Assembly: GCA_023701075.1 (NCBI GenBank)
Contig: JAMPXQ010000089.1
Location: 1 to 5,938, forward strand
From: Candidatus Woesearchaeota archaeon
GTDB lineage: Archaea; Nanobdellota; Nanobdellia; Woesearchaeales; GW2011-AR15
Reading direction: 5' to 3'
DNA: 5,938 nucleotides
In this document: positions 3,897 through 5,938 of the stretch, piece after piece
Numbering within the stretch: the stretch's first letter is position 1
How the letters are laid out: every line of letters begins with the position of its first letter
Made by a program: the position numbers and the translations under genes
The notes under the pieces: generated by a model
Told to the model about the DNA's origin: nothing
The model's input: only the letters and a program-made list of their open reading frames with translations
Databases searched by the model: none

Positions 3897-5938
3897 ATGA
3901 AATTTGATAGGCGGTTGTTCCTTGTTTTTTTTATGATATTCCTCAGTCCTTTCGTGATGGCAGAGCATGAATTTTGCAAGTTAGACCCATGTGAATGTGT
4001 GGGCAATTACAAGATAATACGGAACTACGATAATCCTGGTGAATGTTTTATCAGTCTTGAAGGGAAATCCACAACTGTTGCTGCGCATCCTTCCTGCTGC
4101 CTTGGAAGAGATAATCCTGTCTATGATTCAGTCTGTGATAATTCTTTGATAGGTTGTGGTAATGCTGGCGCTGGAGAAGCGACAAGGGAAACTGATGAAT
4201 CAGCCGCTCAAGAGGAACTTCAGAATTATGTTTTTGTAAATGAGGGGTATTGTGCATTTTTGGATTCTGAGAATCAAATACTGGAGTCAAATAATGACTG
4301 TTCTTGTTTTGACATCAACACGTGCGTGGGTCTGAAGAATCCTATGTGTATCTCTGTCTGTTCTGTGCTTACAGGCTGCACCCCCGAATATGAGATATCT
4401 GAAGCATGTACCGAAGATGGATATCATATAGTGGATGTAAAAAAAGAATGCCCTGGACAAGAACCGCCTAGGATGCCATGCGTGTCCAGTGGTCTTAATC
4501 CGTATGTAGATGATAAAGACAGTGACTCACAGGGAACTGCTGGTTCGGGTCCTAAGTGTGAAGAGATTCTAAAAAGGAGTGTAGAGAATGCAAATGATTG
4601 TATAGTGAAGAATAGCAGAACAATGTGTTTGGATAAGCCTGCCCCGTCCTTGGAATTATGTCTTGGCATAATGGGAGATGATACCTGTGAGAATGACCCT
4701 ATATATAATAGATATAGCGGGCAATGTGAGCAGACAGATACAGATGCTGATGGGATAGATGACCGTTTTGAAGAACCTTCTTGCATAGGGACATCTCAGG
4801 GCAGTATTGTGGATGATAATGGTTGTGCTTGTGCTCAGAAAAAATGTGCAGACACAAACCCTTGTACTGATGATTTCTGCAATGCAAAGACAGCACAGTG
4901 TATGAATGCAGATGATGATACGAATAAGTGTGGAAGCTATAGGGTATGCCCCAAAGACAGGTGTGAAGAGGTGTATCCATTCACGAGCAGGTTTGACTAT
5001 CCTGAGAATGGATATGATAAATGTGACGCAGGACAGTGTATCCAGTACTCTTGTGATGTCCTGGATAAGATATATTCTGATGAATGCAAGCCGGATGATG
5101 ATGATGGTTCTAAGCCTAATTCAATGAGTTCACCTGAGATATGCGATGGTGTTGACAATGATCTTGATGGCAAGATAGATGACTCATTGCTGGATGAACC
5201 ATGTGACTTATATTTAGGTGTCTGCGCCGGTTCCACTGCATCATGTATTAATGGTGATTTTGCTGCTTGCTCTGCTTCAGATTATGGTGCAGGTTACACA
5301 AAGACAGAGAATATGCTCTGTGATGGATTAGATAATGATTGTGACGGAAGCACTGATGAAGGCTGTACATGTACAGGTAAAGAGACAAAGGATTGCGGTT
5401 CAGATGAAGGTATTTGCCATTTTGGAAAACAGACATGCAGTAACGGAAGATGGGATGCATGCGTCGGAGAGGTTGAACCGAAAAATGAGATGTGCAACTC
5501 TCTTGATGATGATTGCGATGGGATAATTGACGAAAGTAAAGAAGCTAATTCTGCCTACACGATAAAAGAATCATGTACCTTAAATTCATGCAGAGGGACA
5601 AAGACATGTACCCCGGAAGGGTTCAGTGATTGCATCTTGATTGATGATATTGATAAAGATTCTGTATGTGATGAGATAGATAATTGCATATCTAGGAAAA
5701 ACCCCTCCCAGGAAGATGCTGATAAAGACGGTTTAGGAGATGAATGCGATATCTGCCCAAGAGACTCCCAGAATGATCTGGATAAGGATGGGTTTTGCGG
5801 TGACATAGATAATTGCCAATACCTGTTCAATAAGGACCAGAAAAATCAGGACATGGATGAAAAAGGGGATGCTTGTGACTCATGTCCAAAAGATGATATG
5901 GATGATATAGATGGTGACAAGATATGTGCGGATGCAGA
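3897..5938 (+). CDS. Large secreted Cys/Asp-rich protein with MopE-type and thrombospondin type 3-like repeats (3' end outside the window)
   Basis: The frame starts at the ATG at 3897 and has no stop before the right edge: 680 codons are visible and the protein continues. Residues 1-22 form a signal peptide (KFDRR, a hydrophobic core, then FVMA before EHEF). About 65 cysteines, nearly one residue in ten, point to an extracellular disulfide-rich or metal-binding protein. Residues 23-280 are Cys-rich and unrecognised. D281-D289 (DTDADGIDD) is a calcium-loop-like motif. C317-C345 (CADTNPCTDDFC and following) matches a Cys repeat known from myxobacterial surface proteins. MopE-type motifs start at C416 (CDGVDNDLDG), C475 (CDGLDNDCDG) and C533 (CNSLDDDCDG). 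From residue 583, thrombospondin type 3-like repeats bind calcium in known relatives. The role is probably at the cell surface, in adhesion or envelope structure, which is inference. A C-terminal anchor, if any, lies beyond the window. The gene is divergent from another surface protein gene. Confidence 0.9.
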   Translation, partial: MKFDRRLFLVFFMIFLSPFVMAEHEFCKLDPCECVGNYKIIRNYDNPGECFISLEGKSTTVAAHPSCCLGRDNPVYDSVCDNSLIGCGNAGAGEATRETDESAAQEELQNYVFVNEGYCAFLDSENQILESNNDCSCFDINTCVGLKNPMCISVCSVLTGCTPEYEISEACTEDGYHIVDVKKECPGQEPPRMPCVSSGLNPYVDDKDSDSQGTAGSGPKCEEILKRSVENANDCIVKNSRTMCLDKPAPSLELCLGIMGDDTCENDPIYNRYSGQCEQTDTDADGIDDRFEEPSCIGTSQGSIVDDNGCACAQKKCADTNPCTDDFCNAKTAQCMNADDDTNKCGSYRVCPKDRCEEVYPFTSRFDYPENGYDKCDAGQCIQYSCDVLDKIYSDECKPDDDDGSKPNSMSSPEICDGVDNDLDGKIDDSLLDEPCDLYLGVCAGSTASCINGDFAACSASDYGAGYTKTENMLCDGLDNDCDGSTDEGCTCTGKETKDCGSDEGICHFGKQTCSNGRWDACVGEVEPKNEMCNSLDDDCDGIIDESKEANSAYTIKESCTLNSCRGTKTCTPEGFSDCILIDDIDKDSVCDEIDNCISRKNPSQEDADKDGLGDECDICPRDSQNDLDKDGFCGDIDNCQYLFNKDQKNQDMDEKGDACDSCPKDDMDDIDGDKICADA
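5142..5666 (+). repeat. Three MopE-type Asp/Cys repeats of 58-59 residues within the secreted protein
   Basis: Each unit opens with C-[DN]-[GS]-x-D-[ND]-D-[CL]-D-G (residues 416, 475 and 533) and is followed by four spaced cysteines. In units 1 and 2 the four are spaced identically, C-x6-C-x6-C-x7-C (C436, 443, 450, 458 and C500, 507, 514, 522). In unit 3 the spacing is C-x4-C-x5-C-x7-C (C560, 565, 571, 579). Unit 1 has Leu in place of the second loop Cys. The Asp-rich loop is the family's putative metal-binding motif. Confidence 0.85.
5643..5938 (+). repeat. Thrombospondin type 3-like calcium repeats with an exact 43-residue (129-bp) period
   Basis: Asp-rich loops such as DADKDGLGDECD (607-618) alternate with D-N-C (595-597 and 638-640) and I/S-C-P (619-621 and 662-664). 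Equivalent cysteines recur exactly 43 residues apart: C591/C634/C677, C597/C640, C617/C660 and C620/C663. At least two full units are visible, and a third begins at the window edge. Each unit carries an additional Cys (591, 634, 677) just ahead of the DxxDNC motif. Confidence 0.85.

Noticed and set aside
3777..3968. Minus-strand frame of 63 codons across the divergent promoter
   Set aside because: It overlaps the signal-peptide region of the secreted protein gene and both promoter elements, has no ribosome site, and its composition is not protein-like.
4051..5830. Several minus-strand frames of 63-120 codons opposite the secreted protein gene
   Set aside because: They are shadows. The sense strand is rich in TGT/TGC and GAT codons, which do not give stops in antisense. 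The products are Ser/His/Leu-rich with no domain sense.
5643..5938. CRISPR or simple DNA tandem array suggested by the 129-bp periodicity
   Set aside because: The periodicity is in the protein (calcium repeats within an open frame). The DNA copies are diverged and there are no uniform repeats with spacers.

Overview
The window looks like a piece of an archaeal genome, most likely from a DPANN lineage of the Woesearchaeota/Pacearchaeota type and probably a metagenome contig. This is an inference. It rests on (i) TATA-like boxes 27-29 nt ahead of the first codon of two genes with no Shine-Dalgarno site, the archaeal leaderless arrangement; (ii) a strong GGAGG site in front of a gene inside an operon; and (iii) a long surface protein with the N-terminus MKKSQVTIFIV, which I recall as typical of exported proteins in these archaea. 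No rRNA, tRNA, CRISPR array or transposon is visible, and no gene can be given a recognised symbol.

Layout. Positions 1-1453 hold three tightly packed plus-strand genes for small hydrophobic proteins. The first is cut by the left edge. The second and third appear to be divergent paralogues with about five membrane spans each. The first two end in short histidine-rich tails. A convergent gap (1454-1657) holds short hairpins and a repeated GGATTAA word. Positions 1658-3688 (minus strand) encode a 676-residue anchored surface protein with a ZU5-like domain ending in an H-F-S motif and a later cysteine cluster. A 208-bp divergent promoter region (3689-3896) follows. From 3897 to the right edge a single open frame runs on the plus strand for 680 codons without a stop.

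That right-hand frame is the most striking content. It encodes a secreted, extremely cysteine- and aspartate-rich protein with a signal peptide, an unrecognised Cys-rich front part, an NPCTDD-type Cys segment, three MopE-type metal-binding repeats about 58 residues apart, and then thrombospondin type 3-like calcium repeats with an exact 43-residue period that continue past the window edge.

The two divergent genes both make cell-surface proteins and share one promoter region, so they may act together at the envelope, perhaps in adhesion or cell-cell contact with calcium stabilisation. This functional reading is inference; the domain architecture can be read directly from the translation.
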